Of a stretch of 64,000 nt of DNA, positions 11,988-23,880 are shown piece after piece (position 1 is the stretch's first letter; every line of letters starts with the position of its first letter). The position numbers and the translations under genes were made by a program. The notes beneath the pieces were generated by a model. The model had not been told where the DNA came from. It saw nothing but the letters and a program-made list of their open reading frames with translations, and made no database searches. Origin of the DNA: Glandiceps talaboti (taxonomy: Eukaryota; Hemichordata; Enteropneusta; Spengelidae); the NCBI RefSeq assembly GCF_964340395.1, contig NC_135564.1, positions 1,596,501 to 1,660,500 on the forward strand, in the 5' to 3' direction.

Positions 11988-12874
11988 TTACATTGAATTA
12001 CTGAATCCAGATGAACAGTCTGCCAGAAACTGGTAACTGTCAGTTGTTTGTTGTTTATCCTCTCTTGCATAGGCTGCTGCTTCTAATGGTAACACTTGTT
12101 GTGATAAGCTTGGACTTGAACCTCCAGGTGTTGGAGGTAAAGGTTTGTGAATTCTGGGTTTTAAGTCCCTTCTTATCTTGGGTGGTGTTAGACCCAGTCT
12201 ATCAAATGCCAATGATTGTCTATTACAACGTGAGAAAGATGAGGAGGAGGACAACAATGCAGCTTGTTGGTTGCCAAGTCTTTTTTCATGTGACTTTTGC
12301 ATTTTGGCAAGTTTTATGTGTTCTGTAGCCCTGAGGAAACTGGTAATATAATCACTAGATACATAAATATCGTCCTTGGCAAACTTTTCCCGGTAAAATT
12401 CTAATTGTAATTCTTCAACAGACAAGTCTAAATCAGCTGAAACAGTATTGAAATCTCCATATGCTTTGCTTGAAGTTGTTCTGCTGTCCAAGCTGTGTTT
12501 GCGAAATGGATCCAACTTGGCTGTAGTATGTTCATCATTGTCAGTGTACAAAGGATTGGAGTAACCCATCTTTCCTTTCTCTGAATCAGAAAGTTTGCGA
12601 ACAAATGCAGCGGGAATGAAACCCATTTGTCGTTTGTCATTGTACGCATACCACCATCTGTTGGACTCTTTATGCAGTAATGTTAGAACATGCCCCTTTA
12701 GAAATGGCAGCATTTGGAGATCATCAGTGTCAAAGTCTTGAATGGCAATAACTTCCCGTTCATCAGCATAAAGAGGTATGTAATTGTGGTTCTTTTTACT
12801 CTCTGATTTTGCAGTTAATGACACACTTGTCTTCACTGGGGTTGTCCTCATCAATGGCTCAACAAGTTTTAATC
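11988..12874 (-). CDS. SH2-SH3 gene, last coding exon (SH3 and tail)
   Basis: The acceptor CCATTTTGTTACAG precedes 12874. This 887-nt stretch finishes the SH2 domain (LKLVEPL, comparable to the end of the Crk SH2), then carries the whole SH3 domain and the ~200-residue tail, ending TAA-TAG at 11990-11985. The open frame is long, has mixed composition and is not built from repeats, unlike the other long frames in the window. Confidence 0.88.
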
Positions 12875-12966
12875 CTGTAACAAAATGGATGGAAAAAGTG
12901 GGATTTTAGAAATACAGTTTTGTGACCTGTACTATGGAACATGTCGAAAGTTGAAAATTGACTCAC

Positions 12967-13019
<53 letters not shown>

Positions 13020-15898
13020 TTCTCTCTCTCTCTCTCTCTCTCACATACACACATACTTAATAATTAGCTAATATCTAATCTAATCTAATGTAATCTAATC
13101 TAGTTATAGTTATTTAAACATTAGTTTTATTAAATTTGATTCACATTACAATAAAAAATTATATTATAGTGAGGTTTTTTCCCTAAGAAGAATTTTGCAT
13201 TTTTCAATGTCACTTTTCCAGATGTGTTCAGACATAAACATCTTGTCATTGAAGATTTTCTAAAAGCTTAGTATGTTGTTTTGACAAGAATTTACCTACA
13301 TCACACAGGTATTACTATCTTTAATCATTTCCTGTCACTAATTGCTTTGATAAGATTCATTTGTGACCTAATTTTAGACACTGCAGGCTGCATAACATTA
13401 ATCTGGGAAATATTATGGGATGGAACTGACCTAATTTTAATGCGGTCAGGAAAAATATTATGGGATAGTGCTGACCTATTTTGACAGGTAGAAATATTAT
13501 GGGATATGCTGACCTAATTTGACAAGATTAGTGGAAAAAATTAAGGGATGGTTCTGACCTGACTTTGTGAGACATGTTTGGTAAATATTTTTGGAAAGAA
13601 TTTACTTATCATAAAAAGTGAAATCCCAGAATATATAGCGGGACTGTACTGACTATTAAAATGGTAAAATATTTATCAGATTACAGGCCACGGATTCTAT
13701 ACCAGGTTCTCACATTAGTTTTATGTTATAAGTGTAGTCAATACAATTGCATTAAGATGTTCTGGGCCTGTTCTAAAGCTCTGCCGACAACAGTTTTTCA
13801 CATCTAAATTTGATAAGTGATGGAATTGCATCTAACCTGATGAATCCAATGGGTTCTGGATATAACAATTCAAAAGATGGCTTAGATCTCTAGCTTGGAT
13901 ATCTTGTCCACGGTCTTGGCTGCTGTCTTTCTTGACGTAGAACATCGACTCCAATGTCTCAATTAGATAGTGATTAACATGTTGTGATGTGCACACAGAT
14001 ATCACAAACCGACCTGTTGGCACAGAAAATAGAGACATAGAATCAGTCTAATATGTTACCTGTACTGCTGGGTATATGGCTAACACTACAGTTACATGTA
14101 CCTTCTTGAAATTCTAAACATTGATGTACCTCCAAATAAATTTCAAATGTTGAGAAATTTTCTCAAATGGCCAAATGAAAAATAAGAAATTGTAACTTAT
14201 GTTTCTACTTCTAGTGCAAAATGTTTGTCATCATAATAACCATATGAAATTTTAAAAATTGAAAAATATTACAAGTATAGCCCTAGTTATATTTGCCCAT
14301 ACCTCTCTCTACAACTGGTTGAAATAAAATATTGATAAATATCACAGCTACTGCTCAGTATGAATGTAATGATTTTGTATGCTTACCATTAAAATAGCAA
14401 TTAAAAAATATTGCCAAATACTACATCTAAAAATACTGCCAAATATTACAAATAAAAATACTGCCAAATACTACATCTAAAAATAATGTCAAATATTACA
14501 ATTAAAAATATTGCCAAATATTACAACTAAAAATATTGCCAAATACTACATCTAAAAATAATGCCAAATATTACAAATATAAATATTGCCAAATATTATA
14601 ACTAAAAATATTGCCAAATACTACAACTAAAAATATTGCCAAATATTACAACTAAAAATATTGCCAAATATTACAACTAAAAATATTGCCAAATATTACA
14701 ACATTTGTGTGTATGCACACCAAAAAATAATAAGGATGATAGCTATCTCACAACCTACATGTACTAAAAATGTGATCTAATTTTTGTATTATTTTGTTTT
14801 GACAATATTTACGGTATCAATGTATAAAATGTTTAAAAACAGAGTGCACGAGATCTACACCACATCATAAGCAGATGTTGTAGGAATTACACTTCAGAAA
14901 TCTTATTTTTAATACTTGGCAATTTCAACAAGGACATATACATAATTCCAGTTACAAAACTACATTCATCTGGTGAAATTAGGAAAATAAGTTATTTGTT
15001 TTTCTTGTCTGTCTAAAACTTTGGCTTCCTTTATTATATCCAGCTGTATCCAGTTTCATTGCAAAAATATCATGCATTGACCATTGAGGTGGATGAACTT
15101 TTGCCAATTTGATTTCATCTTTTAAATGTGAACAATAATCAAATGTGAATATAAAGAAATAACATCCTTCTTACAATTGACTCCCCACAATTGACTCCCC
15201 ACATCCTCACCCTCACTGGAAACTTTGATTAGGAAATATTGAAATGGATGAGTTTAGATGAGTTATATAGTAAGTGGAGAACATTTTGACCGTTGCTGGT
15301 ACGAAGGTCTGAAAGCCACTTCCAGTGGCCTCATCAACTTTGTCCTTCAACAAAGTAAGGCTAGGAATTCTTTCCATATAGTCTAAGGCTGTCTAGTGTA
15401 TTAATTGGAACCAAGGAATCTTGTCCGCTGTTTCTATTAATGTTAACTTGCCAAACACTCGGCATAATTCTAATTTGGTTCTCTTATCTATCTTAAAAAA
15501 ACCACCAAATAAGTCACATGGTTTTATAAAAGTGTATGTAGAACAGACAGGGGCATTCACCACTATTGTGGTTAATATGCTTACACCGTTGTTATAGTCA
15601 CTCTCCCTTCTACTAAATCTCTATTACGCACATAGGCATTCCAAGAGAAACTTGAGCATACAAACAATTTATTTTCATGCTTTAAAAATTGGTCTAAAAT
15701 TAAGAAACTGTGTTGCTTACCTCCGCGATTATTACTTTGACGTACAAGATAAAGACCAGCTTTAGAGTTCGGAGACTTGAGCAGTAAATCTTCCGCTGCT
15801 TCTCGAGCTAAAAGACCATGAAACCACAGTGGAGCCTCCTGGTGTTTCGAAGGGAGGTGCCCACCAGAAGCCACTTGCTTCCGATGTTCCCTACTCAT
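11988..15898 (-). CDS. SH2-SH3 adaptor protein (Crk-like order), three coding exons
   Basis: Spliced gene: coding exons 15898-15721, 14013-13837 and 12874-11988, joined by GT-AG introns, both phase 1. They give 1242 nt, or 413 residues plus TAA (followed at once by TAG). The SH2 domain spans about residues 25-125: W25, alpha-A R32, the phosphotyrosine-binding R53 in LYLVRQS, and the beta-D H74 in VNHYLIE; both introns cut this domain. The SH3 domain spans about 159-214: AIQDFD, LPFLKGH, the WW pair at 192-193, and GFIPAAFV with the ligand-binding proline. The tail (215-413) has NPLY at 225-228, further tyrosines in DIYVSSDY, a serine run, and KPLPPTPG at 362-369. By family knowledge it should be a cytosolic adaptor linking phosphotyrosine proteins to proline-rich partners. 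SH2 followed by SH3 is the Crk order, but no second SH3 is present, so orthology is not claimed. The frame stays open upstream of the ATG to the acceptor, so an N-terminal extension is possible. Confidence 0.87.
12966..13056. repeat. (TCTG)n / (CT)n microsatellite
   Basis: Thirteen or so TCTG units followed by a CT run and short CACATA repeats, inside the intron. Confidence 0.95.
13385..13565. repeat. degenerate ~58-bp tandem repeat
   Basis: Three to four copies sharing AATATTATGGGAT followed by CTGACCTAATTTTGACA, with indels. Intronic. Confidence 0.7.
13837..14013 (-). CDS. SH2-SH3 gene, second coding exon
   Basis: The 177-bp exon (59 codons) is phase 1 at both ends. The acceptor is TTTCTGTGCCAACAG and the donor is CAG|GTTAGA. 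It encodes the SH2 C-terminal half (RFVISVCTS... to ...IQNPLDSSG), including the beta-D histidine. Skipping it would keep frame but remove half of the SH2 domain. Confidence 0.87.
14014..15720 (-). other. intron between first and second coding exons
   Basis: AT-rich. It holds a 26-bp minisatellite at 14395-14705 and a short inverted pair around 15318-15336 (CCACTTCCAGTGG). Nothing coding is seen. Confidence 0.75.
14395..14705. repeat. 26-bp minisatellite (AAAAATATTGCCAAATATTACAACT)
   Basis: About eleven copies of an AT-rich 26-bp unit with ATTACA/CTACA and CAACTA/CATCTA variants. Sited in the intron that interrupts the SH2 domain. Confidence 0.9.
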
Positions 15899-15905
15899 GG
15901 CAATG
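15721..15905 (-). CDS. SH2-SH3 gene, first coding exon
   Basis: The acceptor is a T-rich stretch ending GTCGACAG just upstream of 15905. Seven bases precede the ATG (15898-15896). The donor is GAG|GTAAGC after 15721. The exon encodes residues 1-59 plus one base, covering the SH2 N-terminal half through the beta-B arginine. The presence of an acceptor implies at least one upstream exon, non-coding or coding. Confidence 0.85.
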
Positions 15906-17227
15906 CTGTCGACAAAACACAACAAACAAAAATAAAGATTTGCAAAAAGCAGGAAAAAACTTCCCAAAAATTGTTCAAACGTAGTCCGCCTTGTAAAACA
16001 CACCAGAGTTGAGTTTGAATATCACAATGTTTAAGAAACTTCACAAAAGAAACAAATTGCAGAGAGAGAGAAAAAAAGAACTGTGTCGCACCACAAAAAC
16101 ATGTCTATGGATGTGAGACTGTAAGGTGATCTGAGAGGATGTAAGAGTACAGTGTATGTTGATAGGTGACGAATGAGAGCTTGCTATGTATTGCTATATT
16201 AATTCACATTCCTGTGTGCCACTTTTAGAACATCTGACATGCTAAAGTGTCAGTTAACATCTGTTACTGGAGAGGCCCATCCTGTCACACATATCCCATC
16301 TACGTCATTAAGGAGTCCAACCTCCAGCGCTGACACACACACATAACATACACACCACATTAAGACCTACTTTCACAAAATTCGCTATATTTTTTGTCTT
16401 CAGTTGATGGATATTTTGCAAGTAGAGGTTGATAAAGATACCTTGGTATCTTTGGTCATTCAACACTTTGTTATGATTTTAGCAGAACTCTTTAGAGATA
16501 TGATCAAATTAATACACATCACTTGCTCTGTTTGTGAGGTCTTATTTAATAACACATATACATGAAAGAAGATGCACTTTATGTCTAATGACAACATCTA
16601 TCAACTTATATCACCATTTCTCAATAAACATTTTAAGATCAACTTGTGAATCAATCATATTCCATATCTAGAACAGAAGTAAACTTTACCAAAGAATTTG
16701 AAAAAGACCTTTTTTACCCAATTGATAAATTGATGGGAAAGTACTTGCAATGACTTCATCAGAAAGGAAGAAAGTCAAGTTCACTATTGAACAATTTCAA
16801 AAAATTGTACAAGTTCACTTTGTTAAAAACTTTCAGCTACTTTTTCTAAACTTTTGGCAAGGATTGTTATCCATAAAGTGCTGATGAATAAAAATTTGTT
16901 TTGAATATATTTTCTGGGGGAAAAGTTAGAAAAGTGAAAATTTCACTAGCATGGTGGTAAAGAGCTCTAAAAGTGTCCAATCTGATTAAACAGATACATG
17001 TACTATTTGAAGTTACAAGTAATGAGATGACTTATGTAAAACATAATAATGGTAAATTTGAACTAAGTTAGGAAAACTTTGTCAAAAGTTAATAACCTGG
17101 GACAAGAAAATCAACATACAGTACTATTTTTTCTGTTAAACATACCTACTAAAACATAAAAAAATTCTACTAGTACCATTTTTGTACAATTAGTTGCCCA
17201 AAATATATTTTCTTACTTTGTGTACTC
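15906..17227. other. upstream flank of first coding exon, no feature recognised
   Basis: T/A-rich unique DNA. It must be either intron or promoter for the SH2-SH3 gene, because an acceptor site immediately precedes the first coding exon. A short GA run is at 16061-16080. No TATA or initiator is convincing. Confidence 0.4.
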
Positions 17228-17378
17228 AAGTGTCTATTTTCTGTCTTCTTTCCTCTACTTTCTGTGTCCTTTCCTCTATCTATTTTCTGTGTTCTTTCCT
17301 CTACTTTCTGTGTTCTTTCCTCTATTTACTTTCTGTGTTCTTTCCTCTATCTACTTTCTGTGTTCTTTCCTCTATTTA
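17228..17378. repeat. ~25-bp minisatellite (TTTCTGTGTTCTTTCCTCTA)
   Basis: Six imperfect copies, pyrimidine-rich on the plus strand. Confidence 0.88.
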
Positions 17379-18518
17379 CCAAATGAGTCTCATTAATCAT
17401 ACGACCACAGTCAGTTATTAAATGTACAAGAATGTCAAATCTTCCCTAGTAGTAATTCATACTTTTTGCAGCTGTTTGACACGAAATACAACACAAAAAA
17501 ATAGAGCAAGTCAAAATTGTATTCACTTACTTTCCATTCATTTTACTTTAATTAATTTTTTTTAAATACTATTTTATTTATCAAAAGTGACTACGGCAAG
17601 TCCATCCAAATTTCATAATTTACGCACTTTTTTCAAATAAATTATTTTTTCATACCTTTTTTTTTATTTTTCAAGTGACTATCCAATTTTTAAAATTTAA
17701 TGACTTATTTTCAAATTATTTTTTGTCTTATCATTATGAAATATATCAAAATAATCTAGGTACATCCCACCAAACTTCAAACTTTCACCATTAATTTTTC
17801 ATTGATATCTTTTTTTTCTTCTTATTACTGAAATAAATATTCAACTGATCCAGACAAATCCCTAAAGATTTCAAACTTTAACCAGTGGTACTATTTTCAA
17901 ATGTTGTCTTTCTATAATTCGTCTTACCATGCTGGTATATCACTTTCACACTCAAAATGTGCAGGGTCAAACAAACAGTAATTATGAAATACAACACCAT
18001 AGTGACATAGAAAACCTCTTATCAACACATTCAGATTTTAAAATTAAAACACCTATTTTCAATTTTTTTTATTTTCTTATCCTCAAGAATAAAATATTCT
18101 TCATTCTTTTTTTTAACCACCATACATACCATGTTACATTTTATTTCCCTTGCAAGGAAAAGTGACAAGTTGTTTAGAATTCTTTTCTGATTAATATCAC
18201 AGAAGGATAAAATAGGAAGTCGATTATTTACGTCTTTCATTTGTAATTTTCATTTGAGTGAAATAAAGAGCCAGCAAAAATAAGTTGGAAATTGGAAGTA
18301 AAGTATTTAGTTACAGCTATTTCACAATGACATAAAACTTTATAGAAAGTTTAAAATAAAATATGGATGAGAAACATTATGAATTTCGTAGAAGATATGA
18401 TACATCTTTCCTTTATTCTATTAAACAGAGACATGGGCCATAGTTGTATGCTTTTTATGATTTATCTTTCTTTCATATGAAATATTACATATGTTATTAT
18501 AATTACTAAAACATATCT
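17379..18518. other. no feature recognised
   Basis: Very AT-rich with T runs; frames near 17929-18240 are low complexity. Confidence 0.45.
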
Positions 18519-18861
18519 TAAAGTGACCATATGGATGAGGATTGGGTATTTATTTTGGATTTTTCTTAATTCATAAAACAATTTTATCTTAGCTTTCTAC
18601 TTGAAAAATCAATGGGAAACAACATTGACAAAGTCTGTGTTTGTAACTCAATATATTGCAATAGGCTAAAAAATAATATGTAAAGAGTTTGTTTTTGTAC
18701 ATATAATAACAAACATTAATCTTTTGCATGTTGTTGAGTTACAAACTACGACTTGGCGTATGTAACATTTTCAACATTTTTCAAGTAGGAAGCCATGACA
18801 AAATTGTTTTATAAATTAAAAATCCAAAATAAATACCCAATCCTCATCCACATGGTGACTT
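18519..18861. mobile_element. palindromic MITE family A, copy 1
   Basis: Terminal inverted repeats start AAAGTGACCATATGGATGAG and continue GATTGGGTATTTATTTTGGA; the right end mirrors them (ATCCAAAATAAATACCCAAT, then CCTCATCCACATGGTGACTT). The centre is GTTTGTTTTTGTAC / AATAACAAAC. The arms correspond over nearly the full length, including CTACTTGAAAAATCAATGG vs TTTTTCAAGTAGGAAGCC. No coding capacity. Confidence 0.85.
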
Positions 18862-20562
18862 CGATGACCAATGGTTACCATGAGATATGTAACATAGCAG
18901 TTTGGTGAATTAAATGAATAATTCAATGATGTAGGTTTTGGTATACCATTGACATTGACATTGTGATTGTAGAGAGAATGTACATGTATAAAATCTGTCA
19001 ATGCTTTATGGAGACGTTGTACTCATTTCAACCAACATACATTAGATACTGGAGGTGTATCTACATGATCTAAGTATTTCACATTCACTTGTTGGTTTAT
19101 AATTAGTGGATTGCTAAGAGACATAAAATCACCAAGCATATCAGCTTCATTTTCCATATCCTGTCCAGTCTGTACAGAGAATCCCTCTATCATTTGTCTA
19201 GAGGAAATTGACAACTCGAAGACTTTCATTATATTTATTTTATATATTTAGCGTTGTCATAGCAATTAGATACTGAACTGCTAAGGTCTATATTACATTG
19301 ATAACACACTGCATGAGGTACTACAGACAATATATAGAAGACTGTCATGGTTAATATTGACAGACATGAACATTATCACAAATTGACCAGAAAAATGTAA
19401 ATCTATAACAAAAAACAAATAATCTGTTTTAATTTTTTGTTATTATAATTTCAATTAAAATGTATTTCCTCATTAGAACAGGCAAAGAATGCTATTTATA
19501 GTGTAACTGAAGTCATTTCCTTTGAGTATTCGCTATTCCCATCATTTTAACACATGTGCTCATTTCTTGACAACAACTAATTTTCAAAAAGTCTCAAATT
19601 GAAAGAGAAATTGTAAAAAGAGTCTGTTTTTATTTCAATACAATTTTATTAATACTGATTAAATTTCCTGGTGAATAGTTTCCTGATATGAAATTACAAA
19701 AAATATCATTGATATATGATAAAGATTGATATTATAAAATAAGATTTCAAAATCTGAAAACAAAACTTGTCCTCCTAATAAGGCAATTCTAAATATTCCA
19801 TAACTTAAACTGAGATATCACACTGGACAGAGATGTTGCTAAATTTTAAGTTTTAAGGCCTACTTTGAATTATATATTTTTCTAACTATATGATTGGTAA
19901 TTTCATAAATTAATCACACGATATCATACACTGATAAATCTCTTATCATAAATCTGATAACATAAAAGAATACACCTTTAATACTGACATTCTCAATAAA
20001 ATTTTCAAGACCAATTTATCGATATTAACAAACCTAAACAAATAAGTAATGATTAACTAAAAATGATAATATAGTGTACAATTATTTACTGACAAAAAAA
20101 AAATATTTAACCAAAAAGATGAACGGTAGTCAATATAATCTTAAAAAATTATTGATATTTCATAAAAATGTGACCCAGAATAAAACTGACGAGTTCAATT
20201 GAAAGATGATTTATGAAAATATTTAAATACATAAGATAGAGTAGACAGGAAAGAAGATTTCACACCAAAGAGAGAATTATAACTATTTTATAAAAATATA
20301 AATATGGCAAAAAAATTGTACTGAAATACACGTTTGATAAATATGATGGGCAACAAAAATTTCTTACAACAATTTATCCATATTTCATAACCCTAATCAC
20401 ATAACTTAATATGCACCTACCAAAGAAGCATTTTACAAAGTACGTAGACATCTAGAAAGAGTTAAAAGTAAGTCAACGAAGTAGAAAGAATTCTTCAAGG
20501 AGAAATTATTAATATCTGACCACAAAATAATGACAAAATAGAGAGGTGGATAGATTTCTTAC
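18862..20562. other. no gene recognised
   Basis: AT-rich unique DNA. The frame at 19023-19229 (minus) has mixed composition but no domain or convincing splice sites. Confidence 0.4.
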
Positions 20563-20800
20563 CGCAAAGGCAGCCAGTGTTTAGGAAAGATCAAGATGGG
20601 GGTACTAATTCTTGTAAATGAATATAAATGAAGATGCTAGATTGGGAACGGATGTACTTCACTTATTCCATGTAATATGTAGACATCACTCACACTAAAT
20701 AGAATCACGTCTTCTGACTACAAATTAGACATCTATCATGTGATTGGTGTAGACAGTAATGACATCATAGTTTCCGGTGTGTGTCGTCAACATCAACATT
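20563..20800 (-). promoter_or_regulatory. possible upstream (5' UTR) exon end or promoter
   Basis: Minus-strand donor-like GCG|GTAAGAAATC with the exon ending at 20563. Within 250 bp upstream there is an inverted CCAAT box (GATTGGTG near 20738) and a TGACATCA CRE-like site near 20760. Speculative. Confidence 0.12.
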
Positions 20801-21384
20801 TCCTAGTTTCCTGATGACTTTTGATCAGTATTAGCCTATCGTGTTACCAACTGACCTCGCTCTTCACATACCACTTCGTTTCCGACTAGTATTATTTTAA
20901 AGACCTTGCTTCATAAAATATTTGGCCGGATCAGAAAGTAAAAGAATAAATAAATATTTCTATGGAACTTGACGAATTTATTAAAAGCTTTCTTAGTGTA
21001 TTTATTACTTGGAATAATTTTCAGTCAGGCAGTTTTAATTGAATGTATTTTTCATTGGAGTTGGTTTGCCCCGATGTTACTAAACGTCTGAACAAACATA
21101 GCAGTACTAAATGAAGTTGGGTTACTTATATTAATTGTCCATTTCGTAACACTATCTCACATGAGAACATGATATTTTCTCTCAATCTTGTACATTTCTA
21201 TGATTTGTCCATCATATTTCTTATACCTTTTTGTCACTTACTATCAATCCATGTACGTAAACATAACAAGGAAATAAATATAAATTCTGAATATTTAATA
21301 TTTGATTTCTTTTTCTCAATGTGATCCTGATTTCAATTTCTGAATTTGATTTGGATTAATAAAGTATATTAGATTATAGTAATT
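20801..21384. other. no feature recognised
   Basis: Unique AT-rich DNA. Confidence 0.4.
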
Positions 21385-21500
21385 TAATAATATAATAATA
21401 ATAATAATGTTAGTTTTTATATAGCACTTTCCCACTCTGTGCCCAAAGTGTTTTATAATTATTACCCCTGGCATGGACCTATAGTGGCACAACATTACCA
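21385..21500 (-). mobile_element. 5'-truncated SINE, 3' tail only
   Basis: Read on the minus strand, CCAGGGGTAATAA, CACTTTGGGCAC, GTGGGAAAGTGCTATATAA and AACATTATTATTATT match in order the 3' end of the full SINE at 61766-62127. Similarity also covers the adjacent GTTGTGCC...TCC..GCC. The tRNA-like head is missing. Confidence 0.8.
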
Positions 21501-21692
21501 TTATTATTTCTATGTCCTAAATATCACTTTCACCACTTCATTTAAATTATGAATAAATTCAAAATCTACCTACGATGTAAATGTATTACACCCCGCTATA
21601 ATCATAACTGAAAATGTATGCAATTTTGATGTTGGTTGCTAGGGTTTATATAATGTGTTACCATGGTAAAAAAAAAACATGTCTGTGAGTTC

Positions 21693-21822
21693 ACAGACAG
21701 ACAGAGTCAGACAGACAGACAGATAGATGGAAAGATCGAGACAGACAGACAGACAGATGGGTGGGTGGAAAGAGACAGACAGACAGACAGATGGACGGAA
21801 AGAGACAGACAAACAAACAATG
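21693..21822. repeat. (GACA)n-rich minisatellite
   Basis: Repeated GACAGACAGACAGATGG and GGAAAGAGACAGACAG blocks. Confidence 0.92.
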
Positions 21823-23249
21823 TGAACACATACCACACATGATGCTACTTACAGAGAAAACATAACCATAAAAAGTGTTCTCTGATGATTTATTTTGTCC
21901 ATTTTTAGAGATAACCTTTCTGCTAGGAAAAATCCCTGCATATAAAACACTCTCTACTTGCAGATAGATTTCATGTATTTATTTTATAGGGGTTTTATCT
22001 TCGTTTTTTTTTTTCACTCCGACTTTTTGTCATTCAATGGTTCTATGTCTTTTTAACTTTGTATGTTTATACATTTTACATATACTGTAAGTATTCTGTG
22101 CCTTTTTTTTTAGTTTTTAGTTCTGACTGTTTTATTTTAAGTCTATGTGTTGTCAATATCTTTTTATCTTGTTGCTTTTTTAAGAGGTAGTGTCATTTTT
22201 ACTTAATCAGAGGTTGTCTTTTTTCTACTCAATGATTTTTAGGCTGACGTTTTTTTGTATGACTTTTGAATAACATGAAAATGAAATCAACAAAAATAAC
22301 TAAATATTGTTATACTTTCAGTGAAAACAGAATTCTTTGAATATGAAAATGTAATCGTTACTTCTTCTCTTGAAGAAAAGTGAAAAATTCACTCAAAAAA
22401 TTCATCTTTTCCTTCTAGTTCATCCTAACAATGTATTTCAGTTTTAAGATGGTATTAATTGTGTCATACATACATTCAAATCTTAACAGAATAGAAAATT
22501 TATCAATTCAACAAAAAAATTTCATCATTTCCTTCAAATTCTCCTTAATTCCAGCCTTATGACGATCAATGTCAATAACCAATAATCAGGTCAAAAGATC
22601 ACATCTAGCTAGCTTTTCTAGTTCAGAATGAACCCATTAACAAAATTCAATGACTCCAAACATCCATCCAGCAATGTCACCACCAATTGGAATACCAGAC
22701 GAGAGTTGACAATCATTTGCAATCTCTAGAATGACGCACAACTAACATCAATTTTATTTTATTACATATGCTATAAATCTTCAATAGGCAGTTGTCAGTG
22801 CAGTTTTGTCAAATATCAATTTTGGATCCTTCTCCATTTCCTTCCTTTTAATATTTCACACTAAATGTAGATATATATCTCATAGTATGACTACTAAAAT
22901 ATGTTGGTTTCAATTTGTAATCAGTATGCCAATGCTTTCTATAAAATTAGGATGTTAGGTCCTTGTAATCTCATCCAAACTTTTTATTAACATACCAGTG
23001 TAACTTCCACAATTGACCACGGCTATCCTAATAAGATATAGCGGACTGTGGTCTATTTTACTACTGCGTTCACACTTTGTGTACGAAACTGTAAATTTTT
23101 TTCTAACCCCCCACCCTCCAAAAGCTTAAAAAAACAACTTTAAAAGTCAAACTTTACAATACAAACCAGCTTTGTTTAAAATTACCTCAGGTAATATGTG
23201 TTTTCCCTTTTATCAACCCCAGTAGATTGGTAGATAGTATTTCTCTCTC
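21823..23249. other. no feature recognised
   Basis: T-rich then AT-rich unique DNA; no gene, RNA or mobile-element signature. Confidence 0.45.
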
Positions 23250-23361
23250 CCTGACATCAATCCACCCATCTCCCATAGAAACTCTCTCCCTGACATCAAT
23301 CCACCCATCTCCCATAGAAACTCTCTCCCTGACATCAATCCACCCATCTCCCATAGAAACT
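23250..23361. repeat. 38-bp tandem repeat, three copies
   Basis: Three almost identical copies of CTCCCTGACATCAATCCACC followed by CATCTCCCATAGAAACTCT. Confidence 0.95.
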
Positions 23362-23561
23362 CTTGTGATGACAGTTTGTCCTATCAATTAATACATTAGA
23401 AGCATTGCCCCTTTTGAATTTTTCTGATTTGGGTTTTTCTTAACACTTCATGTCTGTTCAAACTTGTCTATTTTCTTTAAAAGCATAAAGATAAGAATGT
23501 TTTCAAGCACATAACCCCAATTTAATTTGTCTACGCTACCACAGACCTTTGATCAATTAAA

Positions 23562-23880
23562 TTAAAGTGGCCATAATGATGAAGCATTTATTTTGCGATT
23601 ATTATTTTATAAAACAACTTTATCGTGTTTTCCAACTTGAAAAAACGTGAAAGAACATCACCAAAGTCTGTGTTTGTACATCAATAAATTGTAAAAAGCT
23701 AAAAAAAGTGTGTAAAACGTTTGTTATTGTATGTACAATAACAAACATTTTATATTTTTTTAAATCTTTGGCAACAGATTGAGTTACAAACATGAACTTG
23801 GTATAGTTACCTAAAATAGAAAAACATAGTAAAGTTGTTTTATTAATAAACAATTCAAAATAAATACTTGTTTATCATCC
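23562..23880. mobile_element. palindromic MITE family A, copy 2 (diverged ends)
   Basis: Begins AAAGTGGCCATAATGATGAA and keeps the family centre GTTTGTTATTGTATGTAC / AATAACAAAC and the motif CCAAAGTCTGTGTTTGTA with its mirrored partner. The right end is worn (TAAATACTTGTTTATCATCC). Confidence 0.78.

Larger units (their letters stand above)
12875..13836 (-). other. intron between second and last coding exons
   Basis: Contains a (TCTG)n/(CT)n microsatellite at 12966-13056, a degenerate ~58-bp tandem repeat at 13385-13565 (AAATATTATGGGATNNNNCTGACCT), and a family C dispersed repeat fragment at about 13676-13740. Splice sites at both ends fit the flanking exons. Confidence 0.75.

Noticed and set aside
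15581-16003. 140-codon minus frame read straight through as the SH2 protein N- and C-terminus
   Set aside because: The frame runs into introns on both sides. The acceptor before 15905 and donor after 15721 restore a correct SH2 domain when joined to 14013-13837.
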